Positions 10,581 through 22,691 of a DNA stretch of 64,000 nucleotides are shown here, in pieces. A program made the position numbers and the translations under genes. Within the stretch, counting starts at the first letter, position 1. Every line of letters starts with the position of its first letter. Origin of the DNA: Plantago major (Eukaryota > Streptophyta > Magnoliopsida > Lamiales > Plantaginaceae); the NCBI GenBank assembly GCA_026545765.1, contig JAIFAC010000120.1:62001-126000 (forward strand), written 5' to 3'. A model generated the notes under the pieces. It ran no database searches. It had not been told where the DNA came from and saw only the letters and a program-made list of their open reading frames with translations.

Positions 10581-11499
10581 CCATTTTGGTCGCGTCCAAT
10601 TTAGTTACTAATTATCAATAACTATATGGTACTAATTGAATTTATGAGGTGCGCCTTCGCATTCATGTGCAAGCGAATGTCAAGCGCCGAAAGATAGACA
10701 TAGAAAATTGACCGTTCGCAGATATCCTGGACTTTTTCCCACTCACAAGCATTAAATTCTTCCACGTCATATTCTTTTTTTTTAGGCTTTTTCATCAATT
10801 ATAAAATTGGAATTAGGTTAATTGTAACTTGGTACTGATTTGCACATTACCATCCAATTTACAATTAGTACCTTTATTGTAAATAGTTATTAATAATTGG
10901 TATCTAAATTGGGCCGATCACTGAGATCAAAATCGAAAATGCCTCACACTGTAGTACCAAAAATGGATTTTACCCTCCCGAATCCAGAATAAATTATATC
11001 TACCTTAACCTCAAAGTAAGATAAAATAATTGATATTGATTATTTCATCCATTAAATTTGCTAAACGGGTGTTAAGATGGAAATGGAAGATGAAGTTGGG
11101 ACGGCCCAAAACGGAATGCGGGAAGATGAAACTGGTATGGAGGGAAGTATATATTTGAACATGAGAGCACACGTTTACGTGTGTTACTGTGGTATCTGAT
11201 TAGAAATAATTGAATAAGTATATGAAGATAATCAATATTGTTGTTTATGATAATTGGTTGCTTTATTTCGAGTTGAATTAAGGTTTGAGTTAGTGAGAAT
11301 TGATCTTTTTAATTTAAAAGATGGAGAATAAAGATTGGTTATTGTTGCTTTTTTTAATGATGAATTGATTTTGTTAGGATTGAATTAAGGCTTGGAATTT
11401 TTAATGGAAGAAAACTTATTGGGTTTTTTATATTGATAACTGATTTTGTTGGGGTGGAATTAGTGCTTGTAATTTAGTTGAAAAAACATATTGGTTTTT

Positions 11500-12070
11500 G
11501 TAAGGGCGAATTACATATTCATGCCCAGAATGGTGACAATTACATCCATACCCAAAACCTATTTTTCAGTTGACCAACCAAAATTTGAATGGAAAAGAAA
11601 ATAAAATGGACTTTGTTGCAATTTACAAGTTTCATTTCATTACATATTTGACTCAAATATTTTTGTAAGTTACAAAAATAGACTATTTTTGTAAGTTACA
11701 AAAATAGACCAAAAAAATTTAAATAGCCCCCATAATTTCATAACTAATATAAAAAGCTCACAAAACAATTTTTTTCAAATACACCCTCATCACAATTACC
11801 TGCGTGAGAGAACTCGTGGAGAGAAACCTCTCAGAGACTTCCATGTGAGCTTCCATGGAGGAAGCACAAAATTTCCGCCATGGAATCTCCAGATCAGATC
11901 TTCCATGGTGGAAGCTCTGAAGCTGCTTCCGGGAAAGCTCCGTTCGGATCTTTTCCTTTCCGTTATGGTGGTGATTTGAATTATTGTGTCCCCAATGAGG
12001 TGGTGGTGTTGTTAGTTGTGTGGTGGGGAAGAAGATGGTTGCATGGTGGTGGTGGGGGGGAAGGTGGTGG
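11500..12070. repeat. Foldback-family end plus CTTCCATGG cluster (unit A)
   Basis: GGGCGAATTACATATTCATG at about 11506 resembles the ends of the foldback elements at 44.7-50.2 kb. From 11838 to 11945 a GC-richer stretch has repeated GCTTCCATGG/CCATGGAAGC words, then GGTGGTGG runs to 12070. No credible ORF. Confidence 0.55.
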
Positions 12071-12310
12071 TTCTCGATCATGACTTCTCCCAAGTCCCAA
12101 TCGATTTGTTAGACCTACTGTGGGTCCCACTGCTACAGTGAGAGGGTGAGACCACCGGAGGTAAGTCCGGGATCGAATTTTCCGTCCCAATCATCTTGTC
12201 TCCACCAACCAAAACCTCTTCGTATTCTTTGACTACTTCACATAATTGTCCTCTGCTGAATTATTAATAATATGATAATGCCTTGACCATTATTTATAGG
12301 CTATATAGGC
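12071..12310. repeat. Repeated module, copy 3 (unit A)
   Basis: Third module copy, joined abruptly to the GGTGGTGG run (TGGTTCTCGATCATGAC). It retains GGTGAGACCACCGGAGG. Confidence 0.8.
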
Positions 12311-12575
12311 TATAACCAGTCGGTCATCATACTCGAAACCTATTTTGAGTTCACAATTCTCATTGTACACTTTACCGTTCAACAGTTCGATCTTTCTTCA
12401 ATTCTGATTTGTCTAAACTTCTTTGCGTTCTCTCTCTTTATTCTGATTTCATCATCAGTGGGTTGACTTGCTTTGTACCTCTTATCCTCCCTCAAAATCG
12501 CTCACAGCTCCATCGTCTTCTGGGCCTCCGAGGGCCAGCAAACTCTCTCTGGCCTCAGCCCTTCTGGATCGTCCG
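12290..12575 (+). promoter_or_regulatory. Leader-like block 2 (unit A)
   Basis: Second copy of the leader-like sequence in the unit, with AGTCGGTCATCATAC and the same pyrimidine-rich run, ending at CTGGATCGTCCGAATCC. It differs from block 1 by a few bases, so the duplication inside the unit predates the A/B duplication. Confidence 0.35.
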
Positions 12576-12941
12576 AATCCAGAATAAATTATATCTACCT
12601 TAACCTCAAAGAAAGATAAAATAATTGATATTGATTATTTCATCCATTAAATTTGCTAAAGGGGTGTTAAGATGGAAATGGAAGATAAAGTTGGGACGGC
12701 CCAAAACGAGATGCGGAAAGATGAAACTGGGATGGAGACAGTATATATTAGAACATGAGAGTCCACGTTACGTGTATTATTCTTGTGTATCGATTAGAAA
12801 TAATGGAATAAGTATATGAAGATAATCAATATCGTTGTTTATGATTATTGGTTGCTTTATTTGAGTTGAATTAAGGTTTGAGTTAGTGAGAATTGATCTT
12901 TTAATTTAAAAGATGGAGAATAAAGATTTGTTATTATTCTT

Positions 12942-14614
12942 TGTTGAGGATACAACCTCAAACACCAACACTACAACTACCGATAACCTAATCTAGGATC
13001 CGCCTCCAACTTGAAGTCCGAGCAAAGGCTTGTCCGTACAAGAGTACCTTAAAGGACTAAGTGGAGGGGGTTAGAATGGGTTACCCGGATTGCCTGAGTC
13101 AATCCGGAAGGAGGCTTTACTCAAAGGAGAGTCGAGAGCTCTCAATGCAATAGCGATGGGAAAAGGTTATGAAATCAAGGGTGCTTATGACTTGGGGACC
13201 ACACAATTTCCTAGAATTTCACTTACCTCAGGTCTTGGGCCTTGTGTTATATTATAGTTATATCATGCTTATGGGTGGCCCATAAGATGATGCAAGTGTA
13301 TCTTCGATTTAGACACCAATGCTACTTTGGCCCATGGCCCTTAGTGAACGATAATCGATACTAGTTAATGGGCACGGGAGGGTAGTTGGACCTTTCCCTC
13401 TGAAATCTTGTTCGCATGTTGGGTCCGTGTAAGTCCCTCGCGGATCTGCATGATTGGTTGACTACGCCTTGGGTAACTCAGTGTCCGGACCTTAGAGTTT
13501 CCGAAGCATCTTAATGGTTACATCGAATCGTTGGTCTTCTTTGTCTTGGTGGCGTCAGGGTTCTCTCGTCGGTCCGTTTAGCATCTTAGGGTGACGGTTT
13601 GCGGTACTTGGGAGGACGGGTAACCTTTGTCGAGTTGAAGTCATCCATCTAGCTTGGTCGGACCTAGCTGAAATGGTCGTGCTGACTTGTGAGTGCTAGT
13701 TGACCTGAGATGGTTTCCTTTAGGACGGACCACTCGAAGGTCGGACTAGCTTTGAATAACTATCTCGACCTTGATGCGCTCTAGGACACGCTCTGTAGGC
13801 GCCTTAGCGGATTGGACACATATCCGTATCAACATATATCCCCGGTTTCCAAGTATCTTAGTAGAAGATGGTTGGTAACTATGAGGAACAATCGTGTTTG
13901 TGGGCGTGTCCGAATCGTTAGCTAAAGAAAAGGAAAAAATCCTTTTTGTCGGGATCCGTCGTCTGTGTCCTCAAGAGTTCACTATATCTCTTTCCCCCCC
14001 CCCCCGTTTCCGGCTACAGGCCGGGTTATTACATAAGTGGGACTTTAGATGGAAAAATATTATATCCGAGATATGTAGGTCCGATGCGGTTAGGATCGTG
14101 AAGCCTTCGAGGGAGATCAAGTAGGAGGTTATCCGTCGGGCCAAATATGTGTAATGGTCCTGATGGACCTCTGAACGGTAAATCAAAGGGGTCCAACAAG
14201 TGGCCTGTCCGGCCCATGGGGTAAGATCCGAGGAAGCAGTGCGGCCGTTGGATTGGAAAGCCTCAGCGGTTGAGATCAAGTGATGTGACTCCTCATCGAG
14301 CATCGGGGCCTTGATGTCTTTTAGCCATTTATTAAGTGAATCGGCATGACCGTTGGATTAAGCAGATCGGCGGTCACGATTTAAACCTAAGTGATGTGGC
14401 GCTTGCTTTGATTTGCCCTTATAAATAGTTAGGCGATCGGTCACTTTCACACTTTAGCTAAATTGAAACTTTGAGCAATCTTCAAGCGATTCAAACAACG
14501 CCAGATCGATCCGATCAACCGGAACTTGCAAGACTTTGGACTATCCGGTGAGATCGTAACCTCGAGCACAATCGACTCTAGATTCCGCTGAGCTTTCCAG
14601 TTTGAATATTAACA
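12942..14614 (+). mobile_element. LTR-like block (unit A)
   Basis: Begins TGTTGAGGATACAACC and ends TTTGAATATTAACA, with a TATA box CTTATAAATAG near 14418 followed by a leader-like stretch. The content (GC-richer, no long ORF, internal promoter close to the 3' end) fits an LTR of a Ty3/gypsy-type element. No primer-binding site or second LTR was confirmed, so this remains an inference. Confidence 0.4.
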
Positions 14615-15189
14615 AGTCAGTACCCCTCCTTTTTTGTTAAAGTTGCTTGTACTTGCTACACGCCCTTTGCATGTCTAGTGTATCCTTCTCTTCTTTGCTT
14701 AGTAATTGCGCTTGTCTTTAATGTGAGTTCTTTGCGATACATTGATCGAGATGCTAGTTGATGTGTTTCTCGCATGCTTATAATATGCCCATTTTCCTCC
14801 TTGATGCCTTGTATTTTTGTTTGATGCGTCTGTCCGACCTGACCCTTCTTGACAATGCATGCTTACTTGATGATAAATTGATATGGGTTGTGGCGTCGCC
14901 GTAAATTGTCTCTTTTATTGCCGTGCCATAAAGGCGGATCGTGGTGCCATTGGTATAACTTTGCGTGCAGTCTTTGGGGCCCGTGTCATACGTATAGAAC
15001 AATGAGGTTTAGACCCCTTGTCATACGGACCTCTGGACTTAATAAGACATATAAATGAACTCTCGGACAACAATAATCGTTTACGATCCGTTTCCATACG
15101 CCTAGGATGTTTGGGGCGATAGTCAAAAGCGTTCACGGTAGCGGGATTACCATGATGGAGTAGATTAAGGCGGTGAATCCGAGCGTGGC

Positions 15190-15574
15190 GTGTCCGTAGA
15201 AGATTATCTCGTGGATGTCTTATCTTCTAGAGATTCTGACGCCAGGCATGGAACCCATGATGTAGTCGATCCTCCGATGGATGGACCAGTGGTCGAAGAA
15301 GATGTTAATGAGGCGAGATCGTTAGTCCAATCTCGGACTATAGGCGGTGTGGGAGAGCCTGTAGATCCGAATGAGCCTCAGATTGAGCATTGAAGGCGAT
15401 AAGCGAACGAAGCTGATGATTTGGAGATGTTTGAGGCTGGAGTGGAGGACCGTGCTGTGGTGGAGACAGGTCCGTCCAACCCTGGTACATCTGGGAGACC
15501 TGATGATGGTAAAGAGGAGGAAGAAGGCGGAGAGGAAGAAGGTGAAGATGGGGAGGAAGAAGAGGAAAGTTGAG
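15190..15574 (+). pseudogene. Acidic ORF of retroelement type (unit A, frameshifted)
   Basis: SVEDYLVDVLSSRDSDARHG, then DVVDPPMDGPVVEEDV and, after a frame change near 15395, an acidic tail rich in Glu and Gly (GEEEGEDGEEEEES) ending in TGA at 15571-15573. The better preserved copy is in unit B (22401). It lies just downstream of the LTR-like block, where a gag-type gene would sit, but I do not recognise a domain. The stop falls exactly at the junction with the next polygalacturonase tail. Confidence 0.4.
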
Positions 15575-15830
15575 TCCAGCGATTTGTGATGCAGCTGCAG
15601 CAGCTGCTCCTGCCGCTTAATTGCCCAGAATTTTGCTTTTGCAAGGTTGATGAATTTGTCCTTGCATGATTTCTTGTAATACCTTTCTTTGAGTTCCCAA
15701 ATATAAGAGTAATTGTATAATAGGTTAGAAGTTTTGTAATGGAAATGTTTCCCCCCTTATCGATCATAATAATAATATATTATTATACACGTATTAGAAA
15801 CAGTTCCATACGCTACGCGTGTGAAGCGTA
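15575..15830 (+). pseudogene. Polygalacturonase 3' end fragment (unit B)
   Basis: Only the last 15 codons (SPAICDAAAAAAPAA, stop) and about 200 bases of 3' flank of an exopolygalacturonase gene are present, fused to the acidic ORF block. No upstream exons, so it cannot encode an enzyme. Confidence 0.8.
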
Positions 15831-16265
15831 TTCCAGATGTGCACTATATTTTACTAAAATCTATACTTGTGCATTTTTATATTTACAATTGTTAGTTAGT
15901 AGATGCATGTGTTTTTAACGTAATGAAATCGAATAATGTATGACTATTGTCGTTTTGAACAAAAAATAGTTCTAAAGAATAATATTTTTTACATAAGATG
16001 CATGTGTATTCAATGCAGTCAAAACGAATAATGTGAAGAATTTTGGTATTTATATATATTGAAAACAATTGTCAAGAGTAAATAAATGCTTCACAAAAAA
16101 CAACATAGTCTTACAAAATCATATTTTTACATATTTATTCCCGAGTAGAATCAATTTTAAGTTATAGATAATTAATCAACCTTCTGATAAGTTTAATATA
16201 TAGTGTAGTTTTTAACTCCATATATATCTTCTCAATTTGGCGAGGGATTTGATTAGAATATAATC

Positions 16266-16537
16266 TTCTCGATCATGACTTCTCCCAAGTCCCAATCGGT
16301 TTGTTAGACCTCGGTCTTACCCCCGGTGGTCTCACCCTCTCACTGTAGCAGGGGAACCCACAGTGTGGGACCCTTTTCTGATGAAGATGAACCAGGAGGT
16401 AATCCGAGTCAAATCCCGATCATCTTGTCTCCTGACCAAAACCTCTTCGTATTCTTTGACTACTCCACATAATTGTCCTCTTTGAATTATTAATAATATG
16501 ATAATACCTTTACCATTATTTATTGGCTATATAGGCT
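16266..16537. repeat. Repeated module, copy 4 (unit B)
   Basis: Equivalent of copy 1 in unit B. It has CACTGTAGCAGGGGAACCCACAG in the centre, close to copy 7 in unit C. Confidence 0.8.
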
Positions 16538-16680
16538 CATTTAGCAAAACTAGGTAGGTGATTAACTAAATTTGTGGTAGTTAGGTGGTGATAAAATTGG
16601 TGATTAACTAGCTGAGAAACTAGCCGATTTTAAATGTAAGTGTTTAGCAAATTAGCTGATAAGCTAGCTGGTATTTTCTA
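16530..16680. repeat. TAGCTGATTA minisatellite (unit B, altered)
   Basis: Same element as at 9254, but several AGCTAGCTGG words appear as AAATTTGTGG or AGGTAGG. The last part (TAAGCTAGCTGGTATTTTC) is better preserved here than in unit A. Confidence 0.5.
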
Positions 16681-16900
16681 AAATGACATTGCTCTTATTT
16701 TTATTTTCTTTAACCTTTCTCATCGTATTATTAGTCTATAGTTTTTTTAAATAATAGTACATCACATTTTGTCCAATTATTCTGTTGGTCCAGATAACGG
16801 CAAAATAGTTCTAAAGAATAATATTTTTACATAAGATGCATGTGTATTCAATGCAGTCAAAACGAATAATGTGAGAAAAACAACATAGTCTTACAAAATA

Positions 16901-17151
16901 CTCCCTCAATTTCAGAAAAAGTGTTACATTTTACTATTATGCGGTCAACTGTCTCCGCGTTTGACCACAATTTATTATTAAACGATATTAATAAATAAAT
17001 TATTAAAATTATATAATGAAAATTTAGTAATTAAATTTTTATTATATGATTTTATTAAATTATTTACTATTATAGTTATAAGTAATTGTGGTAATTCAAA
17101 ACGTTAATGGGTCAAAGTCAAAATGTAACACTTTCTCTAAAATGGAGGGAG
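16901..17151. mobile_element. Stowaway-like MITE (unit B)
   Basis: Same element and TA flanks as in unit A, about 251 bases. The 3' part is altered (GTGGTAATTCAAAACG versus TGTGGTCAAACTCAAAG). Confidence 0.75.
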
Positions 17152-17302
17152 TAGTAATAGTTTTACATATTTATTCCCCAGTAGCATAAATTTTAAGTTA
17201 TAGATAATTAATCAACCTTACAATAAGTTTAATATATAGTGTAGTTTTTAACTCCATATATATCTTCTCAATTTGGCGAGGGATTTGATTAGAATATAAT
17301 CT

Positions 17303-17566
17303 TCTCGATCATGACTTCTCCCAAGTCCCAATCGGTTTGTTGAGTGCTTGCACGTGGTCTCTCTCCTTATGTGAGAGGCACGGTGTGGGATCGCATTCTT
17401 ATAATGAGAGGTGAGACCAGGAATAATTCCGGGGTCGAATTTTCCATCCCAATCATCTTGTCTCCACCAACCAAAACCTCTTCGTATTCTTTGACTACTT
17501 CACATAATTGTCCTCTAATGAATTATTAATAATATGATAATACCTTTACCATTATTTATAGGCTAT
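17303..17566. repeat. Repeated module, copy 5 (unit B)
   Basis: Equivalent of copy 2. The central GC-rich part is shortened (GTTGAGTGCTTGCACGTGGTC). Confidence 0.8.
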
Positions 17567-17840
17567 AGCCAGTCGTTCATCATACTCGAAACCTATTTTG
17601 AGTTCACAACTCTCATTGTACACTTTACCGTTCAACAGTTCGATCTTTCTTCAATTCTGATTTGTCTAAACTTCTTTGCGTTCTCTCTCTTTATTCTGAT
17701 TTCATCATCAGTGGGTTGACTTGCTTTGTACCTCTTATCCTCCCTCCAAATCGCTCACAGCTCCATCGTCTTCTGGGCCTCCAAGGGCCAGCAAACTCTC
17801 TGGCCTCAGCCCTTCTGGATCGTCCCGAATCGGGTAAAAT
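17552..17840 (+). promoter_or_regulatory. Leader-like block 1 (unit B)
   Basis: Copy of 10290-10580, nearly identical; a CT dinucleotide is missing in ACTCTCTGGCC. Confidence 0.35.
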
Positions 17841-18759
17841 CCATTTTGGTCGCGTCGATTTAATTAATTATCGATAACTATATGGTACTAATTGAATTTA
17901 TGAGGTCTTGGCGTTATTCATGTCAACGAATGTCAATGAGAAAGATGAACGTAGAAAATTGACGATTCGAGATATCGCGACTTTTTACTCACAAGCATTA
18001 AATTCTTCCGTCATATTCTTTTTTTTTTAGGCTTTTTCATCAATTATAAAATTGGAATTAGGTTAATTGTAACTTGGTACTGATTTGCACATTACCATCC
18101 AATTTACAATTAGTACCTTTATTGTAAATAGTTATTAATAATTGGTATCTAAATTGGACGCGATCACTCTGGAGTACCGAAATCGAAAATGCCTCACACT
18201 GTAGTACCAAAAATGGATTTTACCCTCCCGAATCCAGAATAAATTATATCTACCTTAACCTCAAAGTAAGATAAAATAATTGATATTGATTATTTCATCC
18301 ATTAAATTTGCTAAACGGGTGTTAAGATGGAAATGGAAGATGAAGTTGGGACGGCCCAAAACGGAATGCGGGAAGATGAAACTGGTATGGAGGGAAGTAT
18401 ATATTTGAACATGAGAGCACACGTTTACGTGTGTTACTGTGGTATCTGATTAGAAATAATTGAATAAGTATATGAAGATAATCAATATTGTTGTTTATGA
18501 TAATTGGTTGCTTTATTTCGAGTTGAATTAAGGTTTGAGTTAGTGAGAATTGATCTTTTTAATTTAAAAGATGGAGAATAAAGATTGGTTATTGTTGCTT
18601 TTTTTAATGATGAATTGATTTTGTTAGGATTGAATTAAGGCTTGGAATTTTTAATGGAAGAAAACTTATTGGGTTTTTTATATTGATAACTGATTTTGTT
18701 GGGGTGGAATTAGTGCTTGTAATTTAGTTGAAAAAACATATTGGTTTTTGTAAGGGCGA

Positions 18760-19320
18760 ATTACATATTCATGCCCAGAATGGTGACAATTACATCCATA
18801 CCCAAAACCTATTTTTCAGTTGACCAACCAAAATTTGAATGGAAAAGAAAATAAAATGGACTTTGTTGCAATTTACAAGTTTCATTTCATTACATATTTG
18901 ACTCAAATATTTTTGTAAGTTACAAAAATAGACTATTTTTGTAAGTTACAAAAATAGACCAAAAAAATTTAAATAGCCCCCATAATTTCATAACTAATAT
19001 AAAAAGCTCACACAACAATTTTTCAAATACCCTCATCACAATTACCTCATGGCGAGCTCCGGCAGAGAGAGAACCTCTATCGGAGCTTCCATGACAGAGC
19101 TTCCATGGAGGAAGCACAAAATTTCCGCCATGGAATCTCCAGATCAGATCTTCCATGGTGGAAGCTCTGAAGCTGCTTCCGGGAAAGCTCCGTTCGGATC
19201 TTTTCCTTTCCGTTATGGTGGTGATTTGAATTATTGTGTCCCCAATGAGGTGGTGGTGTTGTTAGTTGTGTGGTGGGGAAGAAGATGGTTGCATGGTGGT
19301 GGTGGGGGGGAAGGTGGTGG
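18760..19320. repeat. Foldback-family end plus CTTCCATGG cluster (unit B)
   Basis: Equivalent of 11500-12070. The CTTCCATGG cluster here starts CATGGCGAGCTCCGGCAGAGAG and contains an extra GGAGCTTCCATGACAGAGC segment compared with unit A. Confidence 0.55.
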
Positions 19321-19560
19321 TTCTCGATCATGACTTCTCCCAAGTCCCAATCGATTTGTTAGACCTACTGTGGGTCCCACTGCTACAGTGAGAGGGTGAG
19401 ACCACCGGAGGTAAGTCCGGGATCGAATTTTCCGTCCCAATCATCTTGTCTCCACCAACCAAAACCTCTTCGTATTCTTTGACTACTTCACATAATTGTC
19501 CTCTGCTGAATTATTAATAATATGATAATGCCTTGACCATTATTTATAGGCTATATAGGC
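19321..19560. repeat. Repeated module, copy 6 (unit B)
   Basis: Equivalent of copy 3, identical over most of its length. Confidence 0.8.
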
Positions 19561-19828
19561 TATAACCAGTCGGTCATCATACTCGAAACCTATTTTGAGT
19601 TCACAATTCTCATTGTACACTTTACCGTTCAACAGTTCGATCTTTCTTCAATTCTGATTTGTCTAAACTTCTTTGCGTTCTCTCTCTTTATTCTGATTTC
19701 ATCATCAGTGGGTTGACTTGCTTTGTACCTCTTATCCTCCCTCAAAATCGCTCACAGCTCCATCGTCTTCTGGGCCTCCGAGGGCCAGCAAACTCTCTCT
19801 GGCCTCAGCCCTTCTGGATCGTCCCGAA
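19540..19828 (+). promoter_or_regulatory. Leader-like block 2 (unit B)
   Basis: Equivalent of 12290-12575, differing by a single C in GTCCCGAATCC at its 3' end. Confidence 0.35.
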
Positions 19829-20194
19829 TCCAGAATAAATTATATCTACCTTAACCTCAAAGAAAGATAAAATAATTGATATTGATTATTTCATCCATTA
19901 AATTTGCTAAAGGGGTGTTAAGATGGAAATGGAAGATAAAGTTGGGACGGCCCAAAACGAGATGCGGAAAGATGAAACTGGGATGGAGACAGTATATATT
20001 AGAACATGAGAGTCCACGTTTACGTGTGTTACTGTGGTATCTGATTAGAAATAATGGAATAAGTATATGAAGATAATCAATATCGTTGTTTATGATTATT
20101 GGTTGCTTTATTTCGAGTTGAATTAAGGTTTGAGTTAGTGAGAATTGATCTTTTTAATTTAAAAAGATGGAGAATAAAGATTTGTTATTGTTGC

Positions 20195-21890
20195 TGTTGA
20201 GGGATACAACCTCAAACACCAACACTACAACTACCAGTAACCTAATCTAGGATCCGCCTCCAACTTGAAGTCGAGCAAAGGCTTGTCATACAAAGTACCT
20301 TAAAGGACTAAGTGGAGGGTTAGAATGGGTTACCCGGATTGCCTGAGTCAATCCGGAAGGAGGCTTTACTCAAAGGAGAGTCGAGAGCTCTCAATGCAAT
20401 AGCAGTGGGAAAAGGTTATGAAATCAAGGGTGCTTATGACTTAGGGGACCACACAATTTCCTAGGGAATTTCACTTACCTCAAGGTCTTGGACCTTGTTA
20501 TATTATAGTTATATCATGCTTATGGGTGGCCCGTAAGATGATGCCAAGTGTATCTTTCGATTTGAACCAATGCTACCTTTGGCCATGGCCCTTAGTGAAC
20601 GATAATCGATACTAGTTAATGGGCTGGGAGGGTAGTTTGGACCTTTCCCTCTGAGTCTTGTTCGCATGTTGGGTCCGTGTAAGTCCCTCGACGGTCTGCA
20701 TGATTGGTTGACTACGCCTTGGGTAACTCAGTGTCCGGACCTTAGAGTTTCTGAAGCATCTTAATGGTTACATCGAATCGTTTGGTCTTCTTTGTCTTTG
20801 GTGGCGTCCGAGGTTCTCTCGTCCGGTCCGTTTAGCATCTTAGGACTGACAGTTTGCGGTACTTGGGAGGACCAGGTAACCTTTTGTCAGGTTCGGAAGT
20901 CATCCATCTAGCTTGGTCGGACCTAGCTGAAATGGTCGTGCTGACTTGTGAGTGCTAGTTGACCTGAGATGGTTTCCTTTAGGACGGACCACTCGAAGGT
21001 CGGACTAGCTTTGAATGGCTATCTCAGCCTTGATGCGCTCTAGGACACGCTCTATGGCGCCCTTAACGGATTGGACACATATCCGTATCAACATATGTCC
21101 CCCCAGTTTCCAAGTATCTTAGTAGAAGATAGTTGGTAACTATGAGGGAACAATCGTGTTTGTGGAGCGTGTCCGAATCGTTAGCTAAAAGAAAAAGGAA
21201 AAAATCCTTTTTGTCGGGATCCGTCGTCTGTGTCCTCAAGAGTTCACTATATCTCTTTCCCCCCCCCCCCTTTTCCGTCTACAGTCCGAGTTATTACATA
21301 AGTGGGACTTTAGATGGAAAAGGTATTTGTATCCGAGATATGTAGGTCCGAGTACGGTTAGGATCTGACGAAGCCTTCCGAGGGAGATCAAGTAGGAGGT
21401 TATCCGTCGGGCCAAATATGTGTAATGGTCCTGATGGACCTACGAGCGATAAATCAAAGGGTCGACAAGTGGCTTTGTCCGGTAGTGGGTAAGATCCGAG
21501 GAAGCAGTGCGACCGTTGGATTGGAAAGCCTCAGCGGTTGAGATCAAGTGATGTGACTCCTCTCGAGCATCGAGCCTTGATGTCTTTGTTAGCCATTTAT
21601 TCGTGAATCGGCATGACCGTTGGATTAAACAGATCGACGGTCACGATTTAAACCTAAGTGATGTGACGCTTGGCCTTCCCAATTTGCCCTTATAAATAGT
21701 TAGGCGATCGGTCACTTTCACACTTTAGCTAAATTGAAACTTTGAGCAATCTTCAAGCGATTCAAACAACGCCAGATCGATCCGATCAACCGGAACTTGC
21801 AAGACTTTGGACTATCCAGCTGAGATCTGTAACCTCGGAGCACAATCCCAACTCTAGATTCCGCTGAGCTTTCCAGTTTGAATATTAACA
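20195..21890 (+). mobile_element. LTR-like block (unit B)
   Basis: Equivalent of 12942-14614, beginning TGTTGAGGGATACAACC, with CTTATAAATAG near 21690 and ending AATATTAACA. It differs from unit A by many short substitutions and indels at CCG/CTG-rich words. Confidence 0.4.
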
Positions 21891-22400
21891 AGTCAGTACC
21901 CCTCCTTTTTTGTTAAAGTTGCTTGTACTTGCTACACGCCCTTTGCATGTCTAGTGTATCCTTCTCTTGCTGCTTCCGTAATTGCGCTTGTCTTTAGTAA
22001 CAGGTTCTTTGCGATACATTCGGTCGAGATGCTAGTTGATGTGTTTCTCCCGCATGCTTATAATATGCCCATTTTCCTCACTGATGCCTTGTATTTTTGT
22101 TTGGTACGTCCTGTCGACCTGACCTTCTTGACAATGCATGCTTACTTGATGATAAATTGATATGGGTTGTGGCGTACGCCCGTAAATTGTCTCTTTTATT
22201 GCCGTGCCATAAGGGGCAGATCGTGGTGCCATTGGTATAGCTTTGCGTGCCAGGTCTTTGGGGCCCGTGTCCTTCTGTGTATAGAACAACTGAGGGTTTA
22301 GACCCCTTGTCCTTCTGGACCTCTGGACTTAATAAGACATATAAATGAACTCTCGGACAACAACAATAATCGTTTCTGATCCGTTTCCTTCTGCCCTAGG

Positions 22401-22691
22401 ATGTTTGGGAGCGATAGTCAAAACGTTCACGAGGCGCGGGATTACCATGATGGAGTAGATTCGGGCGGTGAATCCGCGGGCGTGAGCGTGTCCGTAGAAG
22501 ATTATCTCGTGGATGTCTTATCTTCTAGAGATTCTGACGCCAGGCATGGAACCCATGATGTAGTCGATCCTCCGATGGATGGACCAGTGGTCGAAGAAGA
22601 TGTTAATGAGGCGAGATCGTTAGTCCAATCTCGGACTATAGGCGGTGTGGGAGAGCCTGTAGATCCGAATGAGCCTCAGATTGAACGTTAG
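22401..22691 (+). CDS. Acidic ORF of retroelement type, 96 codons (unit B)
   Basis: An uninterrupted frame from ATGTTTGGGAGCG: MFGSDSQNVHEARDYHDGVD, a Ser/Gly-rich linker, VSVEDYLVDVLSSRDSDARH and a Pro/Asp/Glu-rich end, PNEPQIER, then a stop. In unit A the first 30 codons are frameshifted. Strongly acidic with no hydrophobic segment; no known domain recognised. Its place after an LTR-like block suggests the N-terminus of a gag-type protein, but a chance-preserved fragment of another gene is equally possible. A Glu-rich continuation follows in another frame up to 22865. Confidence 0.35.
   Translation: MFGSDSQNVHEARDYHDGVDSGGESAGVSVSVEDYLVDVLSSRDSDARHGTHDVVDPPMDGPVVEEDVNEARSLVQSRTIGGVGEPVDPNEPQIER

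Larger units (their letters stand above)
8084..15566. repeat. Tandem array unit A (about 7.48 kb)
   Basis: First of three direct units. It starts in the last exon of the polygalacturonase pseudogene at AAGTTGA[C/G]TCCAGCGATTTG and ends where the same words recur at 15567. Contents in order: gene tail and 3' flank, module 1, hAT-like minisatellite, MITE, module 2, leader-like block, AT-rich filler, CTTCCATGG cluster, module 3, second leader-like block, LTR-like block and acidic ORF. Unit A has about 200 bases (roughly 8405-8610) that B and C lack. Confidence 0.85.

Noticed and set aside
10272-10621. Hydrophobic ORFs of 61-73 codons repeated in each array unit
   Set aside because: Repetition follows from DNA duplication; the frames overlap each other and the leader-like sequence, and no conserved domain or codon bias is visible.
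11758-12190. His/Pro-rich and Gly-rich ORFs around the CTTCCATGG cluster
   Set aside because: They are readthrough of GGTGGTGG runs and palindromes, open on both strands at once.
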